Notes: generated by a model from the letters alone, not told the origin. A stretch of DNA of 64,000 nt from Pyricularia pennisetigena (GCF_004337985.1 NW_021940918.1:2956169-3020168), one strand, 5' to 3'. Positions 11,287 to 22,886 are shown, counted from the first letter of the stretch. Program-made: numbers and translations.

Positions 11287-11970
11287 CCGTGCAGGACTGC
11301 ATCCAAGTCAACCCGCCCTGAACAGGTTGAGCATGTCGCAACCACACAGAATTCGGGAGCAAAACTCTTTGAGAGATGCAACCCCTACCGGCATACTAGG
11401 ACTTCTGAAATGCTTTCAGTAAAGTAGATGATGCCTCTGAAAACTGGGCCCCGCCTCTCCCGTGCACAATCCGCATCCAAGCCGACTCGCTCCAAACGAG
11501 CCGGACAATGTCGCAAACTGCAGCTGTTTTATTACTTCTCCATTCAAGTCCAGAAGCTGCCCACTCCCAAAACATCCAAGCTGATACGCTCTGAACGGAT
11601 CAAAGCCTGATGGTTCGAGAGGACGGGTGAATGGTTATCACCGTCCACAATCCGCATCCAGGCCGGCTCGCTCTGAACAAGCCGGTCAGTGTCGCAGACT
11701 GTGGCTGCTATTGATCCTTCTTCTGAAGGCCCGGACACTATCCCAATCACGAAACAATTCAAGCTAATCTGCTCTGAACAGATCAAAGCCTGACGCCTCA
11801 GCGGGACAGGTGAATGGTTCCTTGAGCGGACGTGATGTGCCGCATCGAAAGGTGTCTCGTAATGGTAAATGCCCTCGTAGGCTCGGTATGCCATGGCTTC
11901 TTCTTCTTCTTCTGCGCATCAGCGCCGTGCATGCTCACCCCGCCCTGAACAGCTGAGGCATGCCGGGCTC
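11287..11970 (+). repeat. Degenerate tandem array with conserved-loop hairpins
   Basis: Units start with CCGTGCA or CCGTCCA at about 11287, 11459, 11641 and 11925, so the spacing is 172, 182 and 284 bases. Each contains GCATCCAAG-like sequence followed by an 11-nt core, CGCYCTGAACA, lying between inverted arms. Cores start at 11314, 11488, 11587, 11669, 11770 and 11941. Arms are perfect but different in two copies (TCAACC/GGTTGA at 11308-11330; CCGGCT/AGCCGG at 11663-11685) and partly paired in the others. Units 2 and 3 each hold a second core about 100 bases after the first, followed by GATCAAAGCCTGA. In one frame the cores read like a short peptide motif (R-S-E-Q), so descent from a coding repeat is an alternative. 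Confidence 0.7.
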
Positions 11971-13117
11971 GGCAGGAAAGTGAGGCGTTTCATCAGTCGT
12001 TAGGCCCAAGGCGTCCTTTCCACGAAGTTGTTCTGTCCTCTATCTTCTTGTTCTGCTTTTCAAAATCCCAATGTTCTCTCTGCTTGCCGGGCAGTAGCCA
12101 TGTAGCCGCTGCGGTGTCGATATGTTTAGGAACTTTTGCTTCGGTTTCTGTCCGTAGTCACAATTCTTCGGGATCCGCTCAAGATGGCATGTCGGATATT
12201 GGTGACACTGTCAGGCTGGTCTATACTGTCTAGGTAAAACCGATGGCAACTGCTTGCTGTGTTGTTGCTGTGCCAAAGTCGAAATAAAAAACCAAAGTAC
12301 CGTGCTGATCGAGATGGTGGATTTTGTTGTCATGGAGGTGGGTTTTGGGGGCAAAAGCCCCCGAGGAGAAGAAGAGGGGAGAGGAGACAGTTCAGACTGA
12401 GTGGGATGGAGGGCGCCTTAAATAGTTGAAATTTCAGGAGGCAGCCAGGAGGCAAAACTTAGAGTTTTGGACACGCCGCAATTATGCATGCGACACATGT
12501 TCAAATCGCATAGAGCAAGCACTGCTGAGTTTAGTCTTGCATTACTAGGACAAGTTTGGATACGCTTGCTTAATAAATGGGGAGCACGCTAATTAAAATA
12601 AATTCACCAAACTCTGCTTGCAACATTTCCTTAGTCTTTGGATGTGGACAAGATTGTGTACATACATAGTAGGTAGAAAAGTGATGTAATCACTTAGGTA
12701 GAAGTTTCGGGGTGATGGAGAGTATTTTTGACTTGCAAATTATCGCTGCTGGCTGATATGGTGAAGAGTGAAGATCGGATTTGGAATAGTGCGAGCAAAG
12801 AGAATCTGTATTTCATCTACTGTATGTAGTATAGAACCACTTCCCCACGACTGCATGGAAACGCTGACACTCTCATCGTATACTCTGAAAAGTCTGGAAG
12901 ATGCTTAATCTGTGCAAGGTAATCGCAAGTCCTTTACTGTGTTTGATTTCCATGTTTTTCAGTTCCTTTTCGATGTCCCAAAAGACCCCAGGCCCACATA
13001 CAGTACGAACCAAATTATGACTGCACGGTGCTTTGGATGGAAAAGCTCGACTCTGTCCATGTGTCAGGATAAGATTATACTGTACCCCACCTGGAGTTTT
13101 GCTCGTGCATTTCTCCA

Positions 13118-13311
13118 GAAATTTCTAGACTCCACCAGAAAGTATACAGAAACAGCAACCCGCACCATATTCGTCTTCCATGACGTCCAAGTCAAGGATG
13201 CGCAGAACGTTGCGGTGATCTCTAGAAGCCTCGAGATGGCGCCGCAACCTTCTAAGGAGGAGACCACCTAGTTATGTCGCCATGATGTATGTTCAGATTG
13301 TCGTCTATAAA
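13118..13311 (+). promoter_or_regulatory. Heat-shock-element-like site and TATA box of the Hsp20 gene
   Basis: GAAATTTCTAGA at 13118-13129 fits the heat-shock element pattern (GAA, two bases, TTC, two bases, GA). A weaker GAAGCCTCGAGA lies at about 13225-13236. TATAAA is at 13306-13311, about 210 bases before the ATG. These suit an HSF-driven heat-inducible promoter; binding is inferred. Confidence 0.5.
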
Positions 13312-13430
13312 GCAATCGCCCTTCGACCGGATCACCAGCCGTGCTAGTGCAGTAAGACAGATTCAAACAACAGAAGACAAAAAACAACAAATAGAAAGTT
13401 TTACACGCGCACTGAAAACACGACTATACA

Positions 13431-13434
<4 letters not shown>

Positions 13435-13472
<38 letters not shown>
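13435..13472. repeat. (AC)19 microsatellite in the Hsp20 leader
   Basis: Nineteen perfect AC dinucleotides ending about 50 bases before the Hsp20 ATG and downstream of its TATA box, so probably in the 5' UTR. Confidence 0.95.
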
Positions 13473-13473
<1 letters not shown>

Positions 13474-13521
13474 AACATCATCACTCACACTTAAAAAGAT
13501 CACATTAATCAAACAACCAAA

Positions 13522-14154
13522 ATGTCCATCTTCGCTCCTCGCTCATCCGTCTACGAGCCCAGCTACAGCGGCCTCTTCCGACTCATCGACGACTTCAACA
13601 ACTATGCCGTCGAGGCCACCAACAGCAACTCCTCCTCTAACGCCGCATCAACAAACAAGCGCGGCCGCTCCGGCTTCCTTTCAGACATTGTGAGCTGGAC
13701 GCCCAAATTCGACCTGCAGGAGACGCCCAACACGTACATCCTGCACGGCGAGTTCCCCGGCATGGACAAGAAGGATATCAACATCGAGTTCACCGACGAC
13801 CAGACCATCACCATCCGCGGCCGCAGCGAGCGCTCGCACTCGCATGAGGAGCCTGCCGACGAGGACGGCGACGCAGTCGTGGTTCCGTCCAGCGGCGACA
13901 AGAAGAGCGGCAAGGACGCCGCCGACAGCAAGTCGGAGGACAACAAGGACAAGCAGGTCGAAAAGAACAACGCCGGCCAGCACAAGGTCAAGTACTGGGT
14001 CTCGGAGCGCAGCTTTGGAGAGTTCTCGCGCTCCTTCAACTTCCCTACCCGCATCGATGCGAGCGGTGTCGTGGCCAAGTTGGACAATGGCGTGCTGAAC
14101 ATTGTCGTTCCAAAGATGACCAAGCCGCAGGGTAGGAAGATTGCGATCGAGTAA
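13522..14154 (+). CDS. Small heat-shock protein, Hsp20/alpha-crystallin family (HSP30-like)
   Basis: Single-exon gene of 210 residues. An N-terminal arm of about 55 residues (Ser/Asn-rich) precedes an alpha-crystallin domain beginning WTPKFDLQET and HGEFPGMDKKDINIEF, and ending in the family's conserved NGVLNIVVPKM. The domain is interrupted at about residues 108-155 by a charged Lys/Asp/Glu/Ser-rich insertion (DKKSGKDAADSKSEDNKDK), as in fungal HSP30 proteins. The product is an ATP-independent cytosolic chaperone that holds unfolding proteins in oligomeric complexes. The start follows CAACCAAAATG. A heat-shock-element-like site and TATA box lie upstream. Confidence 0.95.
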   Translation: MSIFAPRSSVYEPSYSGLFRLIDDFNNYAVEATNSNSSSNAASTNKRGRSGFLSDIVSWTPKFDLQETPNTYILHGEFPGMDKKDINIEFTDDQTITIRGRSERSHSHEEPADEDGDAVVVPSSGDKKSGKDAADSKSEDNKDKQVEKNNAGQHKVKYWVSERSFGEFSRSFNFPTRIDASGVVAKLDNGVLNIVVPKMTKPQGRKIAIE

Positions 14155-14688
14155 TGCAACTGAAGGGGTGGAATCAGGGATTGTGGGAGGAGTTATTTGA
14201 CACTGTACCACTTTTGTAACGATTTTTACGATTATCCAGGCGTTGTTTTTCTGTTTTGATCTGTATCTTTTTTATTTCGCAGTTAATCCAAGAATAACAA
14301 AACAATTTATTAAAATTGCCTGATCCTATACGTAACAAGTCGCTTGTGCACCCCTAAATACAATGTCAGTTGTGAAATCAGGGCCCGCAACCCACTGATC
14401 CTCGTCCACCTGCCGCATTCGTCATTTCAAGCTCGGTTTGCACCATTCAGGGACCGCGCTCTGTCGTTACATCGCCCGGACAAGTGCCTGTCAAAGCCTG
14501 TGAGCCGTCCCGATTCAGCTACAGTACAAATATGCATTGAGAATGTTAATTCATTTGGATTGTCGAATTTTTTTGACCCCTCGTCATCTTTTTCTCTGTT
14601 GTCCATGATCCCGCCACAACCACATTCTTTTGGTTTTTTTTGGTTTTATTTTTTTTTCTTCTTTCTTCTTCACACCCAGTCTAAACGC
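14155..14688. other. Intergenic, promoter region of the monooxygenase gene
   Basis: AT-rich 3' sequence of the Hsp20 gene, then a T-rich leader (14640-14680) before the next ATG. No gene seen. Confidence 0.6.
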
Positions 14689-16375
14689 ATGCCTTCCATC
14701 AAGAGGGTGGCCATCATCGGCGCCGGTCCATCCGGCGCAATAGCGCTCGACGCACTCGCCAAAGAGCAGGCGTTTGATGTCATTCGAGTGTTTGAGCGCA
14801 GAGAAGGCCCTGGAGGATGCTGGTGAGTTGGAAACAACGGGTGGCCGAGACGACTGGCGGACAAGATGCGCAAACCCGCGGCTTTTGTGTGCTGATTTTT
14901 TTTTTCTTCTTGGTCACCCCCTCCTTTTTCTTCTTCCTCTTACTAAAGGATCGGGGACTCGGTGGAACCTCCGCACCTCTCTGATTTTAAGCGCCTCGCG
15001 GACCGGACGGCAGACCCTCCGGTTCCGATCCCGGAGCACATCCCAGCATCCGGCGTCGCGGCCCCTGCGCAGCCGCGCTTCGCCGACTCGTCCATCTACC
15101 CGTACCTGGAGACAAACGTCCAGGACCTGTCCATGCAGTTCTCGCGGGAGCCGATCCCGGCCGACAGGACCGAGCTGTCCGTCTCGCTCTACGGCCCGTC
15201 CACGCCGTTTCGTCATTGGGAGGTGCTGAGACGCTATGTCGGTGATGTCATCCAGGCCACGCCGGGACACGACGAGATTGTGTCTTACGACACGACCGTC
15301 GAGCTGGCCGAGAAGGTCGGTGACGAGTGGCGGGTGGTCCTGCGCAAGCCGGACGCACACGGAGGAGATCGCTGGTGGGACGAGACGTTTGATGCTGTGG
15401 TTGTCGCCAGTGGCCACTATAATGTGCCGTACGTCCCTGAGATCGAGGGGCTGGAGGAGATGCAGCGGGCCATGCCGGGGAGCGTTTTGCACAGCAAATA
15501 CTTCCGGGGTAGGGACCAGTTCATAGACAAGGTAAGGGGAGAGATGAGATGATGAGTCGAGAAACTCTGGTATTTTTTTTTTCTTGAAAAGGATGCGAGT
15601 GCTTATTATAACAAAAACAACCGGGGGGAAATAGCGAGTTGTGGTTGTAGGGGCATCTGTCTCGGCAGCAGACATTGCGTTTGACATGGTCAAAGTTGCA
15701 AAATCCCCCGTGCACGCCGTCGTTCTGGGCCACACCGCCAACGCATACTTTGGCGACGAGGCGTTCCGCCATCCAAAGATACAGATGCAGCCTTCGATAG
15801 CCAGAGTCGAAGTCCCGCATGACAGTCAGGGGGCCACCGTGTACTTTGTCGACGGCATGTCGGTCAGCGGGGTCGATTATTTGATATTCGGCACGGGGTA
15901 CAGTTGGACGCTGCCATTCCTCCCGCAGATCCAACCAAGAAAGAACCGCATACCGGGTTTGTATCACCACGTGGTTTGGCAACAGGACCCGACTCTGCTG
16001 TTCGTCGGGGCGGTCGGAGCAGGCTTGACGTTTAAGATATTCGAGTGGCAGGCCGTCCTGGCGGCGCGGATCCTGGCCGGCAGGACCTCAAGGCCGCTGC
16101 CGTCACTCGCCGAGATGCAGAGGTGGGAAGCCGACCGCATCGAGGAAACTGGCGACGGGCCCAAGTTCACAGTCATCCATCCGCGCTTTGAAGAGTACTT
16201 TGAGACCTTGAGAGAACTGGCTGGAGACGGCGAGCCGGGGCTGGGTAGGACGCTACCAAAGTTCGACTCCAAGTGGCTCGGTGCATTTATGGACGGACAT
16301 GAGCTGAGGAAAGGGATGTGGAAGCGAATCAATGACCAGGCTAGAGCCGAAAGCAGACCGATACCGCGTCTGTAA
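14689..16375 (+). CDS. Flavin-containing monooxygenase (FMO-type)
   Basis: Three exons (14689-14822, 14949-15531, 15635-16375) encode 485 residues. GAGPSG at residues 11-16 is the FAD-binding Rossmann motif. MPGSVLHSKYF at 220-230 matches the FMO signature (F-x-G-x3-H-x3-F) with Met in place of the first Phe. GASVSA at 245-250 is the NADPH-binding motif, and FGTGY at 324-328 fits the ATGY-type motif. The enzyme should use FAD, NADPH and O2 to oxygenate a soft nucleophile (N or S) or act as a Baeyer-Villiger-like enzyme; the substrate is unknown. The first intron holds a T-rich stretch and the second ends AATAG. Neighbours do not suggest a biosynthetic cluster. Confidence 0.92.
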
Positions 16376-17038
16376 GAGATAGATATATATGTCCTCAAAT
16401 AAACCGACCATGTGGCAAGTATGGTTCTATCCCTTCGGTTATTACCATTGCCGATTTATTTGCTATCAAATTTGGTGCTCTATTGGGCCAGAACGTGGTA
16501 TAATTGTTTCATTCCGACATTCTTTTTGTCAACACCAGCACAAGGTTCCGAATCCTTCAATGCCCGTGTGCTGGAAGGCGGATATTAAATCATACGTTGC
16601 ACATTTGAATGTTGACGTGATTGGTAATCAATGTAGATATTCCGAACCATCCGAATGTAGTTCATTGCAGCGTCCCTTGCTAGCAAATTAGCGAAATTAT
16701 ATTTTGGTGCTGGGAAACATGGGATGCTTTAAACATCTGAGATGATGTAGATGATATAAAATGCAATGGATGGGTTCACTTTCAAACCCAAGATTTATTA
16801 AGGTTGGGTTGATGTCAACTCATTTTCCTATCACAAAAACCTTGGCCTGGTGTTCCCACACTTGGTCGTCCGGCATCGCATCCACCGAAACGCTACAGTG
16901 TGACCTTGTGGCCGATTTCGCGCGACTCCACCAAAGAACCGAGGAGAGAAGCACTAGCTCCTGTCAGCCAAGACGCGTCGTCTGCGGCAGCAAACCGAAC
17001 AAAACAGCACAGAACACAAGCAAACACAGTCGCCGACA
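16376..17038. other. Intergenic, AT-rich, no gene seen
   Basis: AT-rich spacer with many TA steps up to about 16800, then more balanced promoter sequence before the ATG at 17039. Confidence 0.6.
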
Positions 17039-17862
17039 ATGGGCATCATTCGCAAAACCCTGGTCGCGGGCACAGTGACCGCCGCAGCTACCCTGGGCTA
17101 CATCGGCGCCGCCACCACCCTCACCAGGCCGCTCCCCGTCAACGACAGCGTCTTCAGCTCAAAGCTCTACAAGAAGCTCAACATCCACCGAAACCCGCCG
17201 ACCCAGGACGTCGTGACGAAGCGCGTGCCCCTCGACAAGATCCGCCCAGAATTGTTGGAGAAAGAAGGCGACATCGTATTGGAGTTTTGCCGCGGTGTTT
17301 GGACTAGCCCTGGTATGTTTGGCGACTTGCAAAATCAAAGCAGCTCACTATTTGGAGACTTGGATCAATGATTGATTCCCTTTCCCTTCGACTATGGTTT
17401 TTTTTCCTTTTCTGAAACGAAAATTTCTTTGGCACAAAACCCTTTCCAGCCTACGAAATCCAGCGTCGATACCTAGCGCGCAAGTACCACAACGAATCCA
17501 CCTCGACCGACCAAGACCTCTGGTCCAAGGAGCAGCTGTCGGCGTCGACGTACGAGCCGGGCACCATCATAACGGACCACTTCCAGGTGCTGGAGAAGAC
17601 GCCGACGTCCATCACGGTGCGGTGCGGCGACTCGCCGCGCAACCAGGGCCCGCGCGACTCGGACGGCCTCTTCATCTTCTCGGCCGTCGTGGACAGGGAG
17701 CGCGGCGAGGTCGAGCTGGGGCTCAAGAGCACCCTGTTCCCCAGCTCGAGGAAGCTGGAGGGCGACGAGGCCAAGCCGCCCCTGCCGCCGTGGATAGAGG
17801 ACCTGCATACGTGGTACGCGAGGTTTTGGATGATTTCTGGGTATCGCAGGTTGCTGAGGTAG
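17039..17862 (+). CDS. Conserved fungal protein of unknown function, N-terminal membrane segment
   Basis: Two exons, 17039-17312 and 17450-17862, encode 228 residues; donor GTATGT, acceptor TTCCAG, phase kept. Residues about 7-30 (TLVAGTVTAAATLGYIGAAT) are hydrophobic and could be a membrane anchor or mitochondrial signal. The body reads like a compact globular domain, with ILEFCRGVWTSPAYEIQRRY-like sequence across the junction, GTIITDHFQVLEKTPTSITV and FIFSAVVDRERGEVELGLKS, and ends WYARFWMISGYRRLLR. The alternating strands with terminal helix could suit a START/polyketide-cyclase-like fold, but that is only a shape guess. No catalytic motif was identified. Confidence 0.85.
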
Positions 17863-18611
17863 AGCTTCGACCCCACTTCCCGAACAACCCGGGGGGTTGT
17901 GTCTGTGAACCCGTTTGTGTAAAATCGCTATCGGGTTTGTCAAGGTTGTATGTAAACTTACTTACGTATATGAAAAAAAGAAAAAAATAAATAAATACCT
18001 TCGATTTCTCAGGGGTATCTTGTGGGTGAGTCGCCACTGGCAACTCTGCAAGCGCACCACCAGCGTAATTATCCACAGTATACATGTCGCAGTGAGGGGT
18101 AACGTATACCTATGGGGTATTATGTTCCAACTTTTGTCATGTCTTTTGCCCATTTGCAATTTTCCATGCTTGGTAGCTACAAGCGTCGAGGCAAGCGGGG
18201 TCTCATGTCGAACGCATCGACAGATAATCAAAACCAAGATCGTCTTGTAAGCTAGCAACTTGGCTTCCTGATTTAGACTAGAGAATTAATCGGCTCTACT
18301 GTAGTTTAAATATTTTGCCGATGATGCCCGGGGGGGTGGATCAGCCAATCACAACGTGGGAAAGGTTGGTGATGTACCTTTGTACCGCCGGATATCTCCA
18401 TTAATTCTACCGCGCTTGCATACTTGACGTCTGCCCTCCGAGGCTTATATAAAATCGCAATGACCTCCCTTGGTTTACTGATGAGATTTCTATGGTTGGT
18501 GCATCCGAGAAACTCCTAGTTAGTCTTCCCCTCGAGACTTGGACATAAAACGTCAACCGATCTTTTTTATTTTCTTTTATTTTATTTGCCTGATCTCTTC
18601 CGTCCACCGAC
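17863..18611. other. Intergenic with promoter of the amine oxidase gene
   Basis: No gene. A CCAAT box lies near 18344 and TATATAAAA at 18446-18454, about 160 bases before the amine oxidase ATG. Confidence 0.6.
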
Positions 18612-20905
18612 ATGGAAACTCAGCCAAAATCGGCCGCTGCGGGAACAAGTACTCCGTACCCAACCCACCCACTTGGACCTCTCTCTGCAGAGGAAATCAG
18701 CCGGAGCGCCAACTTGATCCGCAGTGCATGGCCCGAGGGGACAAAGTTTCAATTCAAAGTCATCACCCTCTCGGAGCCGGCAAAGGCGCAGCTCATCCCT
18801 TATCTGGATGCCGAGAAGAAGGGTCAAGCGACGCCGCCTATTAGTCGGCGTAGTTTTGTCGGGTACTACATCAGGAACACGGTTTGTAAAGCCATCGTCT
18901 TAGTTGAACATGAGACATAACAAATTTTTTGTGGTGTGGCAACGCTGATTTTTTTTTTTTTTGTCGTTCTTTTTTCAACCGTTTGGGGTGGCGAATAGCA
19001 CAAACTCCATGAAGCCATCGTCAACCTGACGCAAAATGTGGTGGAGAGCAACGTCCTTCTCGGGCCAAACGTCCATGCCAATGGCGACGCAGAGGAGCTT
19101 CTGGCTATCGAGGAGATGATTGCCTCGGACCCGAGTGTACAGGCCGAGGTTGCCAAGCTCAAGCTGCCTGAGGGGGCAAAGGTCGTCACGGATCCCTGGA
19201 TATACGGTAAGTGGGGAGACGTAACTGTGTCAGTTCCATGTTTGCAAAAATGCTGAACACTCTTCTCCACAACCCAGGATCCGACGGCGTCAACGAGGGA
19301 AACTTTAGCGACGAGAAGCGTCTTTTTCAGTGCTTCATGTACATGAGGGACCCGAACAATGCTTCCATGACAGAGAGCTGCCACTATGCTTTCCCCCTAC
19401 CGATTTCACCGGTTGTGGACCCCACGACTATGAAGGTGATTCGGATCGACATCTTGCCGACGGGCTTGGACACAAAAATCAAGCCCTTGTCACCTTGGGA
19501 GCCGGCGCCTCCCAATGAGTACGTTGCCGAGGCGCAGCCAGCCCTGCGGACGGATTTGAAGCCCCTCCGGGTGGTGCAGCCAGAGGGCGCTTCGTTCCAA
19601 GTGTCCAAGTTTTCAGAGACGGGCCATCGAGTCTCGTGGCAGAAGTGGGATTTCAAAGTCGGCTTCAACCAGAGGGAGGGCATGGTCCTCTACGACGTTC
19701 ACTACGACGGCAAGCCCCTCTTCTACCGCTTGAGCCTGTCGGACATGTCGATCCCTTACGCCGACCCTCGGCATCCTTTCCACAAAAAGGCCGCCTTTGA
19801 CCTTGGCGACGTGGGCGCGGGCATCATGGCCAACAACCTGGGCCTGGGCTGCGATTGCCTCGGCTCCATCTACTACATCTCTGGAGTCTTGAGCAACAGC
19901 GAAGGACAGCCAGTAGACTACCCCAACGTCATCTGCATCCACGAGCAGGACGCCGGTCTCCTGTGGAAGCACACCAACTACCGGACAAACAAGGCCAGCC
20001 TCGTGCGCAACCGGGAGCTCGTCCTGCAGACCATCTTGACCGTGTCAAACTACGAGTACATCCTCGCCTGGGTCTTCAACCAGGCCGGAGACGTGACGTA
20101 CGAGGTCCGCGCCACGGGGATCCTCAGCACGCAGCCGGTGGACAGGGAGCTGCAAAAGACGCCGCACCCCTACGGCACGGTGGTGCACCCAGGGGTGCTG
20201 GCGACGCACCACCAGCACTTCTTCTCGCTGCGCATCGACCCCATGGTGGCGGGCCACGGCAACACGGTCGTGTACGACGACGCGGTGCCCGTCCCGCGCG
20301 ACGCCGTCACGAACCCGCACGGCGTGGGCTACACGGTCGAGACGACGCCGGTCGAGACGTCGGGCGGCTTCGACCTCGACTCGTCCCGCGGGCGCGTCTT
20401 CCGCATCACCAACCCGGCCGTCCGCAACGCCATCAACGGCGCACCGGCCGGCTACAAGCTCCAGATCCCCTCCATGCAGCCCATCCTCGCCGACGCGGAC
20501 AGCTTCCACCGGCGCCGGGCAGAGTTTGCCGACCGCTCCGTCTACGTGACGCGGTACGCCGAGGGCGAGCTGTTCTCGGGCGGGCAGTACACGAACCAGA
20601 GCCGGGGCGGGACGGGCGTGAGGACCTGGGCCGGACGGAAAGAGTCGCTGGCCGGTGGGGATCCAGTGGTGTGGGCGCAGTTTGGCATCAACCACGTGCC
20701 CAGGATCGAGGACTTTCCCGTCATGCCTTGCGAGGTGCTGAGGGTGACCATGAGGCCCGTCAACTTTTTCGACAGGAACCCGGCGCTGGACGTGGCGCCG
20801 AGCACGCAGGATTTTAACCAGAGCGTGTTGCTGAATGGAGCCGGCAGTGGTGGTGGCGACGCTAGTGGTACCAATGGAAGTGTGGTGGGTTGTTGCCGGA
20901 GCTAA
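18612..20905 (+). CDS. Copper amine oxidase (TPQ-containing)
   Basis: Three exons (18612-18881, 18999-19206, 19278-20905) encode 701 residues, normal for the family. The N-terminal part fits the N2/N3 domains (LSAEEISRSANLIRS near residue 23). The catalytic beta-sandwich contains TVSNYEY, whose first Tyr (residue 418, codon at 20051) is the one converted to topaquinone. The copper ligands are visible as HQH at 471-473 and His632 in INHVPRIEDFP. The enzyme oxidises primary amines to aldehyde, ammonia and H2O2, letting the fungus use amines as nitrogen sources. No signal peptide and no C-terminal SKL were seen (it ends GCCRS), so cytosolic or N-terminally targeted peroxisomal location is open. 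A TATA box lies about 160 bases upstream. Confidence 0.95.
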
Positions 20906-21472
20906 GGCTGGCGAGGGGGGAGCTAGGGGGGTGAGGGCTGTGAGTTTGGTTTACTGCTTACTGTAGCACAAGCGAAACCTCCAAATTTGGGGGTTGCGAC
21001 AGGGATTACATCCGTCCAATTGTTTGTTATGGATGTGGTCGGCACCGTTATCGTAATGGGTCCAGTGTCGGCGGCCAAGAGGATCAATCTGGATCAATAT
21101 CTTGTCGTTATAAGGCCAGACCTTGCGAACCGTTGGTCAAATTTTGCGCCTGTCTCCCTTGTTGATAAAAATTTCGAGCCACGGCCTAGAAACTGGTAAA
21201 AATTCCCATGTCATTCCCACCAGAGTCTAATTTAGTCACGTCCAACACCCGTCAGTTTTTCTTTTCATATGCGGTTCTTTCCGAGATTTATTTGTGGGAT
21301 GGGCAGGCTGCAATAAATCTGGCCCGCGCGGATGGGCCCCAACGTGGCACAGCCCAAACACACTAAACACAGCCGTAGAATGCACGCGGGAGTTCAGCCC
21401 GAAACGTGGGCCGCTGCGTTGCGGAAGGAACTGGCGGTCATGATTGGTAGAATCGAGTCCAGTCTCCACACA

Positions 21473-21546
21473 GCCCTGGTAGCTCAATTGGCTAGAGCGT
21501 CGGACTTTTAATCCGAAGGCTGCGGGTTCGACCCCCGCCTGGGGCG
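21473..21546 (+). tRNA. tRNA-Lys(UUU), no intron
   Basis: A full cloverleaf can be drawn. The acceptor stem GCCCTGG pairs with CTGGGGC (two G-T wobbles). The D arm is GCTC/GAGC. The anticodon arm is TCGGA-CTTTTAA-TCCGA with anticodon TTT, and the variable loop is AGGCT. The T arm is GCGGG-TTCGACC-CCCGC. Discriminator base is G. The gene is 74 nt with no intron and decodes AAA lysine codons. Confidence 0.97.
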
Positions 21547-21578
21547 AGCAATACCATATCTTCTCGTGGGCTCCTTTC

Positions 21579-21603
21579 TTTTTTCTTTTTTTTTTTTTTT
21601 TTT
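21579..21603 (+). terminator. Pol III terminator of tRNA-Lys
   Basis: T6 at 21579-21584 and T18 at 21586-21603, starting about 32 bases after the tRNA end, are the first T runs long enough to stop RNA polymerase III. Confidence 0.6.
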
Positions 21604-22307
21604 GTTCTCTTGCAAAATATTTTTAAAGAAATACACAAGTTGAAATGTGGGTTATGTAGCAAGTTAATACTAGCTAAATAATTAGAGTACATATAATATG
21701 CATGCAACCAGCCAAATACATACAAGCGCGTAAATAAATGCTTTAATTAAACTAATCAAGATAAATCGTAAGGAAGCCCGGATCCACTTATTTTAGGCTA
21801 CACCACCTCCGTCCCTGTTTTCTTGTCCACCTGTCACTTGCAGTTCAGCTGCTGCATGCATGCTATTATAACCACGCTGGGTGTCCAGAATGCTTGATTT
21901 TCGTTCTGTCGTTCGCTACGTTCTGACCAGTCATCCACCCCTTTTTTTTTTCTCAGCCGATCCTCACCCCCCGCCACAGGGTCGACACATTGCTTGTAAT
22001 TTCCCTCGAGATATGCGAGGATCGAGTTTCTTCATTGGGGGCCAGAAAATGTTGTCACACTTGCACATCACCTCGTCTGGATTGGCTTTGTCGGAATTTC
22101 TTTGCCGGCATAGCGCAGGATTGGGTACTCTTCACCGTTGAGTGTGTTTTCTTACTTCACAGCCCACAAGAGACCCATTCTTGCCAAGATTATCTAGCAT
22201 AGCCTGCCCACCTGCTTGTCAGCTCCAGTACAGAGTGGTGGTGATGATCCAAGGCGGGGGTCTCATCCGCCTCTTCTGCAGAGCCGCTCCTTGTGTACAG
22301 TCAGCAC

Positions 22308-22308
<1 letters not shown>

Positions 22309-22353
<45 letters not shown>
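22309..22353. repeat. Poly(A) tract, 45 nt
   Basis: Uninterrupted A run between tRNA-Lys and the seven-TM gene. Confidence 0.95.
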
Positions 22354-22355
<2 letters not shown>

Positions 22356-22886
22356 CTCCTGAAAAGGGCGTCCTGTCTTGATCCAATTCGGCCGGCGAGC
22401 TGTTTCGCTAGCGTGAGTGTTTATGAAAGTCGCAGATAGTAATTCCTGCTTTACATCTGTGCTGTCGTTCATGGCTTTCGCATGGAATAAACCAGTGTCA
22501 GAAATGGGTGTCGAAAAAAGTATAGGCAAGGCTGTCGAGTGTTGGTGATGGGGTTGGCTTTGGTGTTCTAAGCCCATGGTTCACTTATTTCAATAAGGTG
22601 CATACTACCCCTGCAGCCAGCTCCCGAGAACGGCAAGGGCACTAGGCCAGGCTGCGGTCAAGTCCAGGGTCCCAGCCGCCCAGCGCTTCGAAGGAAGCAG
22701 TGCTACATAAGGCAAACAACAACCCTTTGTTTGTATTTGATTACTGTGCTTCATTCAAGTTTGGCATCCAAACCGAGGCTTTGGCATTTTGCCCGACCAA
22801 AATCCACAGACGAGACTGCTAAATCTTGGGCGGTTTATCATTCAGTGTCTTCAGCTGCTCCTTGACCATCACCAGCCCTTCTCACC

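Larger units (their letters stand above)
10665..13521. other. Intergenic region holding the hairpin repeat array and Hsp20 promoter
   Basis: No supportable gene. After T-rich 3' sequence (T and TTG runs at 10890-10970) comes a degenerate tandem array (11287-11970, listed separately), then AT-rich sequence at 12400-12900, then the Hsp20 promoter. The frame at 12912-13271 overlaps promoter elements and has no family features. Confidence 0.6.
20906..22886. other. Intergenic region containing tRNA-Lys and long A/T tracts
   Basis: Apart from the tRNA (21473-21546), T18 (21586-21603) and A45 (22309-22353), no gene was seen. Short frames at 21881-22381 have no family features. Confidence 0.65.

Noticed and set aside
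11227..11610. Two short + frames through the hairpin array
   Set aside because: They stop between units, do not cover the other copies in one frame and lack a start context; kept only as an alternative origin of the array.
12912..13271. 119-residue frame upstream of Hsp20
   Set aside because: Overlaps the HSE-like site and promoter; composition not gene-like.
14689..20905. Monooxygenase plus amine oxidase as part of a biosynthetic cluster
   Set aside because: No synthase, terpene cyclase, NRPS/PKS or pathway regulator nearby.
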